38,244 nt of DNA from an uncultured Pseudanabaenaceae cyanobacterium (GCA_938021205.1 CALIGI010000240.1:1-38244), one strand, 5' to 3'. Positions 25,514-34,712 are shown, counted from the stretch's first letter. Numbers and translations are program-made. Notes: generated by a model from the letters alone, not told the origin.

Positions 25514-28500
25514 ATGCTGCTTGCCCTAGACGAGATTACGGTTACTCAGATAATCCACGAAGGGACCAATTCCTTGGTCTATCGGGGGCGGCAAACTAGC
25601 GATGGTCAGGCCATCATTCTCAAGTTTCTAAAGACGGCCTACCCCTCGCCAACCCAGCGAGCTTGCTATCGCCAAGAATATGCCTTGACCCAGCGACTGC
25701 ATGCCCTGGATGAACTGGGCAGCATTATCCAAGTCCAGGATTTACGGGACTATGACAATCGCCTGGCCCTAGTGGTGGAAGACTTTGGGGGGCAAGCCCT
25801 GAATCTGTGGCAACAGCAACAGCCCTTCTCTCCGGAGGAGGTGTTGACCCTGGCTTTGGAACTGGTGGAAACTTTGGCCCAAGTCCATGGCCAAGGGGTT
25901 GTCCATCGAGATATCAATCCGTCTAATCTCGTTCTCAACAAAGAGACCCAGCAGCTCAAACTGATCGACTTTGGCATTGCCTTGGATCTTGCAGGCCTGG
26001 TGGAGCGAGGTGAGATTGCCCAGGTGAATATGGGCCAGCAGCCAGGGGCGACTGTTCCGTTCTCTGCTTCTCTGGGGTTCCAAAAGCAAGGCTTGTTTCC
26101 AGAGGTTGTAGCCCCGGAGCATCTCTTCTCAGAGCAGCTCGGTTCGGAACGCCTAGAAGGTACCCTGGCCTATCTCGCCCCGGAGCAAACGGGCCGCTTG
26201 AATAAAGCGGTGGACTACCGAGCGGATTACTATGCCTTGGGAGTTACGCTCTACGAATTGCTGACCCAGTCCCTGCCTTTTGAGGCTGATGATCCACTGG
26301 GGCTGGTCCATTGTCACTTGGCTAAACCTGCCCAGCCCCTAGACCAACGGAATCCTCTGATTTCCTCCTGTCTTAGTGATGTGGTGCTCAAGCTCATGGC
26401 CAAAACGCCCGAGGGCCGCTACCAAAGCTCCCATGGTATCCATGCGGATTTGGAGGCTTGCCTCGCTCGGCTTGGCCTTGGCCTGGGCAATACCTTGAGC
26501 CCCCCTAAGCAAACCCTCACTGCAGCGCCCAGCGAACGCTTTCGTCCCGGTGAGCAAGATCAGCCCCCAGAATTACAGTTGCCCCAGCGCCTCTATGGTC
26601 GCGATATTGAACTCAATCGCCTTCAGGCCGCGAGGGAACGGGCCTACTATGGTTGCCGAGAATGCTTCCTTTTAGTGGGAGATGCGGGCACTGGAAAGTC
26701 TGCGCTGGTCCATGCTTTGCGACGTACCCAGTGGGGAACTCCTGGCTATTTCATTAGTGGAAAATTTGATCAGCTCCAGCGAGATACCCCCTACAGTGCC
26801 ATTGCCCAGGCCCTCGATAGTTTGGTGCAGCAATGGCTGAGTGAGCCCCTGGTTGATTTACGGCGTTGGCGCGATCGTCTCCTTTCGGCCCTAGGTAACA
26901 ATGGCCAGGCGTTGCTGGACCTAATGCCATCCTTGGAAAAAGTGATTGGTCCCCAGCCAGCCCTGATTCCCCTAGCTCCCCAGGAAAGCGACAACCGTTT
27001 CAAAGGCACTTTTCAAGCTTTTCTCCAGGTCATTTGCCGAGAAGAGCATCCCCTCATTCTGTTCCTCGATGATTTGCAATGGGGGGATGCTGCAAGCTTC
27101 CATTTGATCCAGCTGATGCTCTGTCAGCCCGATCTCCATGGCTTTTTGCTCATTGGTGCTTTGCGTCCCAAAGAAGTGGGACCGGCCCATCCCTTTCGGC
27201 TGACCTTGGCGATGCTAGAACGCCAGCAAGCCCTCGTTCAAGAAACGACCCTAGAATCGCTGTCTCCCCTCACGGCGAATCAATTGATTGCTGATGCGCT
27301 CCAGGCTCCTCTGGGGGAGACGGAAGATTTGGCTGAGTTGGTCTTTGCAAAGACCCAAGGCAACCCCTTCTTTCTCAAGGAATTTCTTAAAACGCTCCAT
27401 GGCGATCGCCAGCTCTGGTTTGATGCCGCATATCGTCGTTGGTGCTGGGATCTCGACCAGATTCGCCGCCAGTCCATGACGGATAACGTGGTGGAGCTGA
27501 TGGCCACGCGCATTGGCCAGCTACTCCGGTCAACCCAGGATTGCCTCGCCGACCTCGCTTGCTTGGGCAATCAGGCTGACTTAGTCACCTTGGCCCTAGG
27601 TCGAGGAATAGATGCTAACGCAACCCGGATGCAGTTAGAAGACGCGATCGCCGCAGGCCTGGTGGTCCAAATTCAAGCGGGACTCCCCCCAGGAGCTGAG
27701 TCGAATTATTCTCTGGGTCAGTATCCCCAGGCGATCGCCTACGGTTTTGTCCATGATCGTATTCAAGAGGCAGCCTACGCCAGCATTCCCCCCCAGGAAC
27801 GCTCCCTACGGCATTGGAATATTGGTCGACGGTTGCTAAGACAACCTTTGATGGATTCTGTTCCCCAGAGCTATGCTGGGGCGATCGCTGTTTCAGCCTA
27901 TTCCAATCCGTCAACTCCCCAGAGCTTCGGAGAAGATGCAGCCCTCCGCAGCCGACGCTTTGAGGTCATTAACCAGCTCAACCTAGGACGAAGCCAGCTT
28001 TCGGTTGAATCCTTGGGATCTGTTCAATCTCTAACCCAAGCATCTTCATCTGTTCGTGCCTCTGCTACTTCTGAGCAGCTTCCAGAGCAGCGGCTTCAGC
28101 TCCAAGCCCTCAACCTCTGGGCGGGGCAGCAGGCTCAGCAAACGGTCGCTCGGCAATCCGCCTTGGACTACCTCAATGCCGGAATATCCCTGGGCCAACC
28201 GGCAGATTGGCAACATCACTATGACCTCACCTTGGCTCTCCACACCGCAGCGGCTGAAGCTGCGCTCCTCGCTGGATCCTTTGAGATGATGGAACAGTGG
28301 ATTGCCGAGGCTTTGCCCCATTGTCGTACTGCTTTAGATCGTGCGCCGTTTTATCAGCTTCAGGTTATGGCTGCGATGATGCGGCAACAGCCGCGCCAGG
28401 CTTTGGAGATTGCCTTACCCGCCATGGCAAGTCTGGGCGTCCCATTACCGACTAAGCCCAATTTGCTGCACATCATCCTGGGCTCGATTCGGGTGAAGTG

Positions 28501-30973
28501 GCTTCTGCGCGGGAAAAGCGATGCTGACATCCTTGCCCTGGGCGATATGGCCGTCCCTACTAAATTTGCCGCCTTACAAATTGCGGGCCACATCGGCACT
28601 GCAACCTACATGACCGCACCCAAATTGCGGCCCATCCTCACCTTCGCAGTTATACAGGCGTCGCTTCGTCATGGGCCATCGCCCAATAGCGCCCAGGGGT
28701 ATGCGTCCTATGGCATTGCCCAAGCAGCTGTCCTGGGCAATATTCCTGAGGGGGTTCGCTTCGGGAATTTGGCGCTTAAGCTGAATCAGCAACGTCAAGA
28801 TAAAGCCCAAGAAGCTCGCACCGTGTTCTTGGTCTACTTCCTGATTCGCCATTGGCAAGAGCCGCTGCGCAGTACGATTGAGCCGCTGCGTAGGGCCTAC
28901 CAAACTGGTCTTGAAGGAGGGGATTACGAATATGCTGCGACCTGTCTTTATAGTGCTGCCCAGCAGGCCTTTATTTGTGGCATACCTCTAGAAGAATCGT
29001 CAGAGCAGTTTCGTCAAGCAGTTCAAGCCAGCGATCAGCTTCAGCAGGAACGAGCTGTTCAGCGTAGCCAGTTGTACCAGCAGCTTGTGGCCTGTCTACA
29101 AAATGGAGCGCATCAGGCGAGCCAGCTTCAAGGAAGCTACTACGATGGCGAAGCCATGGAGAAGCTGCATCTACAACAGCAGGACTACACGACGCTGTTT
29201 TTGCTGTATCTCTATCGCCTCAAACTCGCTTATCTCTTAGGAGATGTCGCCGAAGCGGTGCAATGGTCCCAGGCGGCTACAGCCCATGAGGAATCTGCCT
29301 TGGGTGCTTCTGTGATCCCTACCTTTCATTTCTATAGCGCTCTGGCCAAACTTCGCTATCTGCCCCAAACGACAAGTCGCCGTCGTAAAGCGCTGGAGCA
29401 GCAAATCAAAGCACACCACAGGAAATTTAAGCTGTGGGCTAACCATGCACCGATGAATCAGAAACATCGACAGGTGCTGATACAGGCTGAGCGCGATCGC
29501 CTCAACCAGCGCAACAGCCAGGCCATGACTGCATATGATGAAGCCATCCAGCTCGCCCAGGCCAATGGCTACCGTCAGGACGAAGCCCTCGCTAACGAGT
29601 TAGCCGCTCGCTTCTATCTCGCCCAGGGCCAGCAAAAGGTGGCCCGTGCCTATCTTCAAGATGCCCACTACGGCTACCAATGCTGGGGTGCCCAGGCCAA
29701 AGTGGAAGCCCTGGAAAAACAATATGTCAACCTCTTGCCCCTGGGAAAAGGGCGGGAATCCTCAAGTCACTCGGCAATGCGGGACAGTATCAATCGGGAA
29801 GGGGCAGACCTCGACTTGATGAGCGTGACCAAGGCCTCCCAAACGCTGTCGGGGGAAATGCAGCGCGATCGCCTCCTCACCCGGCTGATGGAAGCCATCC
29901 TGGAAAATGCCGGTGCAGAAGCGGGATACCTAGCCCTAGTGCATCAACAACAGTGGCAAGTTGAAGCTGCTGCCACCGTGGGAAGCCACAGCATCGTCCC
30001 TGGGGAAGATACCTTGTTAGAGGCTGATGGATCTCGATCGATCGGTCAGCATATTGAAGTTCTTCAAGCGATTCCCCTAGATCATTGTTCTCAGTTGCCC
30101 CAGTCCATCCTGAATTACGTCATTCATAGCCACGATAGTGTGATCTTGGGGGATGCGATCGCGGATGGTCAATTTGGAGGAGACCCTGTGGTTTTGGGGC
30201 GGGAATTGCGATCGCTACTCTGCATTCCCCTCCTCCACCAGGGCAAGCTCATTGGCTTGGTCTACCTGGAAAACAACCTGATTACCGATGCCTTCACCCA
30301 AAAGCGGATTAAAGTCATTCGCCTGCTCTGCTCCCAAGCCGCCATCTCCCTGGACAACTCCCGCCTCTACGCCGAAGCGGCTGACTACGCTCGCACCTTG
30401 GAGCAAAAAGTCATGGAGCGTACTGCGGCGCTGGAACAGGCGAATCAAGAGCTACATCGTCTTGCCACTATTGACGGCCTGACCCACCTCGCCAACCGTC
30501 GCAGCTTTGACGATTACCTGGCCCAGCAGTGGCAGCAGCTCGGTGAGAAGCAGCAACCCTTGGTCGTTATCCTCTGCGACGTGGACTATTTCAAGCGCTA
30601 CAACGACCACTATGGGCACCAGGCTGGTGACCACTGCCTCCAGGAAATTGCCCGCGCCATGGAGCGAGTCGTCAAGCGCCCCAATGATTTAGTCGCTCGC
30701 TATGGCGGAGAAGAATTTGTCATTGTGTTGCCCAATACCTCGCTGGAGGTTGCCATGGTGTTGGCAGAAGCTCTGGGCCGCGAACTCCAGCGCCTTGCCC
30801 TCCCCCATGAGAAATCTGACGTGGCCTGTCATGTCACCCTGAGCCAAGGCATTAGATGTATCACTCCCAGCTCAGCCATGGAGCCCAGCGAAATTGTTGC
30901 TCAGGCTGATGAGGCTCTGTATCAAGCCAAGTCCCAAGGGCGCAATGGTTATACCTGCTTCAGTGAGGTATAG
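25514..30973 (+). CDS. Ser/Thr kinase - AAA ATPase - TPR-like - GAF - GGDEF multidomain signalling protein
   Basis: An approximately 1819-residue cytoplasmic signalling protein. Domains in order: Ser/Thr protein kinase (about 5-285; glycine loop EGTNSLVYRG, Lys in ILKFLK, VHRDINPSNLVL, DFGIA, APEQTG); AAA/STAND ATPase (about 365-700; Walker A GDAGTGKS near 389, Walker B LILFLDDLQWGD); a long helical region (about 750-1400); GAF (about 1450-1615); coiled coil; GGDEF (about 1640-1815). The cyclase site is GGEEF (about 1731), preceded at five residues by RPND, an RxxD inhibitory I-site, so an active, product-inhibited diguanylate cyclase is expected. In the commoner cyanobacterial relatives the C-terminal output is a histidine kinase. 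ATG 25514 is chosen because the kinase fold starts just after it; a TTG at 25457 adds 19 unconserved-looking residues. No Shine-Dalgarno is seen. Confidence 0.92.
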   Translation: MLLALDEITVTQIIHEGTNSLVYRGRQTSDGQAIILKFLKTAYPSPTQRACYRQEYALTQRLHALDELGSIIQVQDLRDYDNRLALVVEDFGGQALNLWQQQQPFSPEEVLTLALELVETLAQVHGQGVVHRDINPSNLVLNKETQQLKLIDFGIALDLAGLVERGEIAQVNMGQQPGATVPFSASLGFQKQGLFPEVVAPEHLFSEQLGSERLEGTLAYLAPEQTGRLNKAVDYRADYYALGVTLYELLTQSLPFEADDPLGLVHCHLAKPAQPLDQRNPLISSCLSDVVLKLMAKTPEGRYQSSHGIHADLEACLARLGLGLGNTLSPPKQTLTAAPSERFRPGEQDQPPELQLPQRLYGRDIELNRLQAARERAYYGCRECFLLVGDAGTGKSALVHALRRTQWGTPGYFISGKFDQLQRDTPYSAIAQALDSLVQQWLSEPLVDLRRWRDRLLSALGNNGQALLDLMPSLEKVIGPQPALIPLAPQESDNRFKGTFQAFLQVICREEHPLILFLDDLQWGDAASFHLIQLMLCQPDLHGFLLIGALRPKEVGPAHPFRLTLAMLERQQALVQETTLESLSPLTANQLIADALQAPLGETEDLAELVFAKTQGNPFFLKEFLKTLHGDRQLWFDAAYRRWCWDLDQIRRQSMTDNVVELMATRIGQLLRSTQDCLADLACLGNQADLVTLALGRGIDANATRMQLEDAIAAGLVVQIQAGLPPGAESNYSLGQYPQAIAYGFVHDRIQEAAYASIPPQERSLRHWNIGRRLLRQPLMDSVPQSYAGAIAVSAYSNPSTPQSFGEDAALRSRRFEVINQLNLGRSQLSVESLGSVQSLTQASSSVRASATSEQLPEQRLQLQALNLWAGQQAQQTVARQSALDYLNAGISLGQPADWQHHYDLTLALHTAAAEAALLAGSFEMMEQWIAEALPHCRTALDRAPFYQLQVMAAMMRQQPRQALEIALPAMASLGVPLPTKPNLLHIILGSIRVKWLLRGKSDADILALGDMAVPTKFAALQIAGHIGTATYMTAPKLRPILTFAVIQASLRHGPSPNSAQGYASYGIAQAAVLGNIPEGVRFGNLALKLNQQRQDKAQEARTVFLVYFLIRHWQEPLRSTIEPLRRAYQTGLEGGDYEYAATCLYSAAQQAFICGIPLEESSEQFRQAVQASDQLQQERAVQRSQLYQQLVACLQNGAHQASQLQGSYYDGEAMEKLHLQQQDYTTLFLLYLYRLKLAYLLGDVAEAVQWSQAATAHEESALGASVIPTFHFYSALAKLRYLPQTTSRRRKALEQQIKAHHRKFKLWANHAPMNQKHRQVLIQAERDRLNQRNSQAMTAYDEAIQLAQANGYRQDEALANELAARFYLAQGQQKVARAYLQDAHYGYQCWGAQAKVEALEKQYVNLLPLGKGRESSSHSAMRDSINREGADLDLMSVTKASQTLSGEMQRDRLLTRLMEAILENAGAEAGYLALVHQQQWQVEAAATVGSHSIVPGEDTLLEADGSRSIGQHIEVLQAIPLDHCSQLPQSILNYVIHSHDSVILGDAIADGQFGGDPVVLGRELRSLLCIPLLHQGKLIGLVYLENNLITDAFTQKRIKVIRLLCSQAAISLDNSRLYAEAADYARTLEQKVMERTAALEQANQELHRLATIDGLTHLANRRSFDDYLAQQWQQLGEKQQPLVVILCDVDYFKRYNDHYGHQAGDHCLQEIARAMERVVKRPNDLVARYGGEEFVIVLPNTSLEVAMVLAEALGRELQRLALPHEKSDVACHVTLSQGIRCITPSSAMEPSEIVAQADEALYQAKSQGRNGYTCFSEV

Positions 30974-31014
30974 ATTTCGTGGGGGGGAATAGAGCCAGTG
31001 GGGGATCGCCTGGC

Positions 31015-31194
31015 TCAGTTCCCCATAAAGGCACGCAGCGATAGGAAAATCGATGAACCGAGGAAGACTCCCCACAGCACCCATTCTCCTTTTGAGATCC
31101 CTTTGATTTGCTTCAGGATGGGGTTCTCGGGGGGCACTTTGGGCTTCTGGCCAAAGCTTGGGTCCTGGTCCTGGCGGCGTTTGGATTCTCCCAC
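31015..31194 (-). CDS. Small single-pass membrane protein, 59 residues
   Basis: A short gene read directly from the minus strand. It starts at GTG 31194 with AGGGAG 8 nt upstream, a strong ribosome binding site, and stops with TGA at 31017-31015. The product has a polar, charged N-terminal part (MGESKRRQDQDPSFGQKPKV), an amphipathic stretch (NPILKQIKGISKGE), then one membrane helix (WVLWGVFLGSSIFLSLRAFM, about residues 38-57) ending two residues before the C-terminus. The composition and the clean division into cytoplasmic tail and TM helix argue for a real gene. It is convergent with the kinase/GGDEF gene and divergent from DUF3598 across 190 bp. It is not identified with any named family; function unknown. 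Confidence 0.75.
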   Translation of the reverse strand: MGESKRRQDQDPSFGQKPKVPPENPILKQIKGISKGEWVLWGVFLGSSIFLSLRAFMGN

Positions 31195-31384
31195 GGGTTG
31201 AGCTCCCTAAAGTGGCTGAGGCGAAGATGGATTGAATCTCCATTAAAACAGTGGGGTTGGGGGATTGGGCGATCGCTTAAGGATCTGTTGCGGGAACGCA
31301 TGCGAGCCCAGCCCCACGAAAGAGCCATTGCCCTGGCTCAGCCGCTATGATCTAGAGGAAGGTCTTTCCAGATATAAAGCACCG

Positions 31385-32218
31385 ATGACATCTCAATGGG
31401 ACAACATCCGCAAGAACCTAGGCACCTGGGAGGGGTCATTCACGAAGGTTTCTCCCCAGGGGCAACTGTTGTCAGATACTCCCAGTGTCTTGATTCTTGA
31501 CGAGGAAGAGTCGGAGCGAATTAAGCTCACCCTAACCCGCACTGCCACCGGCGAAGCTCCTGATGAAATGGTGCGCAGTTTTAGCAAGCCCGGGCCAGGG
31601 CCTGTGGTGCCGTTCCTGGAGACCGGCGCTTTTTGCCAAGGTTCAACCTATTGGTCCACGGTGTCCCAAGCAGGAGCAGAGTTAGCCTTGACGAGTCCGG
31701 ATCGGCGGCTGAGGTTGGTCTTGCTCTATGCGGGACTAGGCCAAGGGCAAAGCAACCTCAAGGACATTACGCTGATACGGGAAAGCCGGGCGGGCAGTGG
31801 GGCTGTGGAAAGCCCTAAGCTGACGGTTGAGCAACTGCTGGGCCATTGGAAGGGCAGCAGCATCACTCAGAATTCTAGGGGTGGCATTTCTGAGCCGATG
31901 ACTTCTGAGTTGGTGATGCAACGGGAGGGGAATATTTTGAAGCAAGCGTTGCAGTTTGGCGATCGCTCTATTGAAACCACAGGTCGTATTGAGGGTGATG
32001 TGATTCACTTTGAGAACGGCCCCCAGCCCTTGCAGGTGTTGATGTTGCCAGGGGGCGCTTCGGCTAATTGTCCGCTTCAAGTGAAGCCGAATCGGCCGTT
32101 TTTCTTGGAGGCGGGGTGGATGTTGGATGCCACCCATCGCCAGCGCTTGATTCGTCGTTACGATGCCAAAGGTAACTGGGAAAGCGTGACGTTGGTGCAG
32201 GAGGAGAAAGTGGGCTAG
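31385..32218 (+). CDS. DUF3598 family protein (lipocalin-like)
   Basis: A 277-residue protein of DUF3598, a family found mainly in cyanobacteria and plastid-bearing organisms and thought to have a lipocalin-like beta-barrel. It opens with the hallmark MTSQWDNIRKNLGTWEGSFT followed by SPQGQLLSDTPSVL. A second similar repeat begins at about residue 150 (VEQLLGHWKGSSITQ), consistent with two barrel-like halves. The C-terminal WMLDATHRQRLIRRYDAKGNW is also typical. ATG 31385 is chosen because family similarity begins there; the frame is open 40 codons further upstream without a ribosome binding site. No signal peptide. It is convergent with sfsA (22-bp gap, containing the palindrome GTAGCTAGCTAC at 32218-32229). 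Molecular role unknown. Confidence 0.85.
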   Translation: MTSQWDNIRKNLGTWEGSFTKVSPQGQLLSDTPSVLILDEEESERIKLTLTRTATGEAPDEMVRSFSKPGPGPVVPFLETGAFCQGSTYWSTVSQAGAELALTSPDRRLRLVLLYAGLGQGQSNLKDITLIRESRAGSGAVESPKLTVEQLLGHWKGSSITQNSRGGISEPMTSELVMQREGNILKQALQFGDRSIETTGRIEGDVIHFENGPQPLQVLMLPGGASANCPLQVKPNRPFFLEAGWMLDATHRQRLIRRYDAKGNWESVTLVQEEKVG

Positions 32219-32240
32219 TAGCTAGCTACCCCGCACAGGT

Positions 32241-33014
32241 CTAGAGTAATAATTCTGCTAAGCCTTGGTAGCGCAGTCCTTCTTCCGTCACATCAAAGCG
32301 ACAGGGCAGTACCTCTAGCCCGGCTTTCACTGCTGTGCGTAACAGCTCGCCGTACTTGGCATCGCCTTCATCGCCGGGAGAGAAGCGATCGCAGTCCCCC
32401 CGATTAATGAAATACAGCATCACTGCCCGGCAATCTGGCAGTAGTGCTTGCAACTCCCTGATATGCTTTTGTCCTCGCGTTGTCACCGTATCGGGGAACA
32501 GTGCCAGGGAGCCATCCACCCAAGTGGTGTTCTTGACCTCAATATAAATGGGCTTATCCGGCCCCTGGATGACGAAGTCCACCCGGCTCTTGCCATCGGT
32601 GCCGTACTTGACCTCGCTCTGAATATCCTTGTACTCCCCCAGCTCCGGAATCAGCTTGTTCTCTAGTACCCAGCGAGTGACGCGGTTGGGTAGCGCTGTG
32701 TTGGCCCCCACCCAAACAGGAGCAACATTGTCATCACATTCCACCAGCTCCCAGGTGTATTTGAGCTTGCGCTTGGGGTCGTCGTTTTGGGAAACCATGA
32801 CACGGCGACCGGGTTTGTAAAGGCCCGTCATGGGGCCGGTGTTGGGGCAGTGGGCGACGACGATGTCACCGTTTTCGAGTTCGATATCGGCAAAGAAGCG
32901 CTTGTAGCGGTTGCGAACAATGCCGGGCAGGAGGGGAGGGAATGGATAGAGCAGCTCGGCGGCGTTATCGGGTGTTTTTTCGAGGGGCTGGGTGGTCTTC
33001 TTCTTGGGGGGCAT
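32241..33014 (-). CDS. sfsA: DNA/RNA nuclease SfsA (sugar fermentation stimulation protein homologue)
   Basis: A 257-residue SfsA protein. The N-terminal OB-like domain carries RNRYKRFFADIELENGDIVVAH followed by CPNTGPMTGL, the family signature. The C-terminal domain is a PD-(D/E)XK nuclease fold with RVDFVI (Asp) and IYIEVKN (Glu-x-Lys), then FPDTVTTRGQKHIREL. All expected active-site residues are present. The usual length is about 235; the extra residues are a basic N-terminal tail (MPPKKKTTQ). It is named for effects on maltose metabolism in E. coli, while the fold points to nucleic-acid cleavage. ATG 33014 has only a weak upstream AGG. It is convergent with DUF3598 and 134 bp downstream of the small secreted protein gene on the same strand. 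Confidence 0.93.
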   Translation of the reverse strand: MPPKKKTTQPLEKTPDNAAELLYPFPPLLPGIVRNRYKRFFADIELENGDIVVAHCPNTGPMTGLYKPGRRVMVSQNDDPKRKLKYTWELVECDDNVAPVWVGANTALPNRVTRWVLENKLIPELGEYKDIQSEVKYGTDGKSRVDFVIQGPDKPIYIEVKNTTWVDGSLALFPDTVTTRGQKHIRELQALLPDCRAVMLYFINRGDCDRFSPGDEGDAKYGELLRTAVKAGLEVLPCRFDVTEEGLRYQGLAELLL

Positions 33015-33148
33015 GGTCGATGCGAGCCTGGTGCTGGACCTTTACCGTACCATTTGCCCCGGTGGTGTCTGGTCGGTTGGACCAACCGGTCTCCACGGGG
33101 CAACTGAGTTTTGGATTGCCGAGCTTAGGATTGCGCGGTTCTCTGAGC

Positions 33149-33592
33149 TTATTTGAGCTTGAAGATCGCGGATTTTCGGTTCGATGGTGCTGGCTCTGGT
33201 GCTGTGACGGTTTTGCTGACGGTTTTGCTGACTGAGATATGGGCCAAAAGCGGATGGCTTGAAGTGGCGTTACATAGCTGGGTTAGGTCGAGGAGTGAGC
33301 CGTCGATGTTGCGCATGAAACAGTGGAGGCTGCTTTCGGGCGTGTCCGCCGGTAGGCTGGGGAGTTGAGCGGTTAAGCTGTTGCTTGCTCCGGTCTGGGA
33401 GCCAGTATTTGGATGATTCGACCAGGTTTCTGGCAATAGGCTGGTTGCGCAGGTGGAAGCGGAGAAATACTGTTGGCATAGGTCCTGCCAGTTGGCCGAG
33501 CTGGAGCGATCATTGGCCTGGGCTGGGAGGCCATAGCCCAAACAGGTGAAAATGATGGCGAGTTGCGCAATTTTCCAACGGGATGAAGGCAT
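33149..33592 (-). CDS. Small secreted Cys-containing protein
   Basis: A 147-residue exported protein with a signal peptide (about residues 1-26, end AQA). The mature protein has five Cys residues. Two lie close to the N-terminus (LCQQYFSASTC). The central segment HCFMRNIDGSLLDLTQLC resembles a motif I know from many short secreted cyanobacterial proteins: Cys, aromatic, Met, polar, then SG and hydrophobic-Asn/Asp-Leu, ending Leu-Cys. The C-terminal about 30 residues are Thr/Ser/Pro-rich and probably disordered. ATG 33592 directly precedes the signal peptide. No strong ribosome binding site. Function unknown; the motif assignment is from memory of the family pattern. Confidence 0.7.
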   Translation of the reverse strand: MPSSRWKIAQLAIIFTCLGYGLPAQANDRSSSANWQDLCQQYFSASTCATSLLPETWSNHPNTGSQTGASNSLTAQLPSLPADTPESSLHCFMRNIDGSLLDLTQLCNATSSHPLLAHISVSKTVSKTVTAPEPAPSNRKSAIFKLK

Positions 33593-33997
33593 GATAGTCG
33601 CTCTGAGGGGTGTTGCTCAGGGCTAGTTGTGTCTCAGGTGCGATTCGAATGACTAGGAGGAGTGCTCCTTGCTAATAACGGGGGCGATCGCCCGCTTTCT
33701 CTGAACCCTTGATTCGGCGCTGTGAGGTGAGGCTTGTTGCCCTAGCCATCACGACTCCATCACTTGCTGGTGTCTTGACCTTCTGGGCGAGGAGATTGGG
33801 ATCGACGTTTGGGTCGTCTCACTTTGCTTTTATAGGCCAAGTCTGGTCTAGAAGAATGCGAAATTAATTCGATAATTAGGCCTGAGATGATGAATGGAGG
33901 AGCGCCGAGGGAATGGGAGGCAGGGCCGGATCAGGCCTTTATGGCTGATGGGTGCTTGAGGGGCTAGTGGCACTGAAGTAATGTCGCCGTCTGTTTC
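33593..33997. other. Intergenic stretch with one tiny doubtful ORF
   Basis: About 400 bp between the secreted protein and the rhodanese gene, both on the minus strand. A 25-codon frame at 33749-33672 (minus), starting ATG with GGAG 5 nt upstream, would encode a basic peptide (MARATSLTSQRRIKGSEKAG and five more residues). It overlaps a HIP1-containing palindrome (GGGCGATCGCCC), so it may be chance. Nothing else is recognised, including no terminator with a T-run. Confidence 0.35.
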
Positions 33998-34489
33998 TTA
34001 TGGCAGGAGTTTCTTGGGTAGGCTGGGGTCGATTTGTTTGCGCCAAGCTTTGATGCCGCCTTTGAGATTGGTGGTGGCGATGCCTGCCTGGGCGAGGTGC
34101 TTTTGGGCACGGCGCGATCGCACGCCGGAGTAGCAATGGAGAATAATTTGGCGATCGCCCCGTTCTGACCGAATTTGTTTAATTGCAGAGCCGTCCGCAA
34201 TTTGGGCGATGGGGATATGGGTACTGGTGGGAATGCGGGCGATCGCAACTTCTGCCTCTGTTCGCACATCGATCAACCAGTAGCTGTCGTCCCCGACCTC
34301 AATGCGCTGGGACAGGTCCTGGACTGTGATTTTTGGGGGATAGCCAGGCTGTGCTGGGGCGGTTTGTACCGGAGCCGTCGAATTTGAGACATTGGCCTGA
34401 ATCCCAGGCTGATGACAACCGCACAATGCAACCAAGCTAAGACAAAGACAAATGCAATAAATGCGTTGGAGCAAGCGGCAAGAAAACAT
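33998..34489 (-). CDS. Rhodanese-like domain lipoprotein
   Basis: A 163-residue protein with a lipoprotein signal peptide (hydrophobic core then LVALCGC; the lipobox Cys is probably the last one) and a Pro/Gln/Ala linker. A single rhodanese domain follows (about residues 55-155: VQDLSQRIE, WLIDVRTEAEVAIARI, HIPIAQI, then the active-site loop HCYSGVRSRRAQ, and LKGGIKAWR). The catalytic Cys is present with a six-residue loop typical of sulphur transferases rather than phosphatases. It would sit in the periplasm on a membrane. ATG 34489 is preferred; a TTG at 34498 adds three residues. It is divergent from murJ across about 220 bp. Confidence 0.88.
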   Translation of the reverse strand: MFSCRLLQRIYCICLCLSLVALCGCHQPGIQANVSNSTAPVQTAPAQPGYPPKITVQDLSQRIEVGDDSYWLIDVRTEAEVAIARIPTSTHIPIAQIADGSAIKQIRSERGDRQIILHCYSGVRSRRAQKHLAQAGIATTNLKGGIKAWRKQIDPSLPKKLLP

Positions 34490-34659
34490 AGATCGCAATG
34501 GAGGAAGCGCAGGGTCTGTCTTCCTAAGCTAGCTTGCAGGGGAGACCTGGGACAGAGCGGGGGCAACATTCACCGCAATGACGGGGCTGAGGATGATGAT
34601 GGGTCCGAGGATACAGTGGTCTTGGCGCTAGCCCGCTGGGAGAATTTCTGCGCCAACCT

Positions 34660-34665
34660 TATACT
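34660..34665 (+). promoter_or_regulatory. Candidate -10 box for murJ
   Basis: TATACT matches five of six bases of the -10 consensus and lies about 48 bp before the proposed GTG start, which would give a leader of about 40 bases. No recognisable -35 is found 16-18 bp upstream. Confidence 0.3.
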
Positions 34666-34712
34666 TGAGGCCGTTCTGTCCCCCTGTATGGCTGTGCCGA
34701 AAGAGTCTCGTC

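Noticed and set aside
30872..31243. 123-codon minus-strand frame overlapping the kinase/GGDEF 3' end
   Set aside because: It reads another frame of the 59-residue gene region and of GGDEF coding DNA; the 59-residue frame has the ribosome binding site and TM pattern.
33640..33665. GATTCGAAT resembling a tRNA T-loop
   Set aside because: Flanking bases do not form T-stem or acceptor pairs on either strand; no anticodon arm is found.
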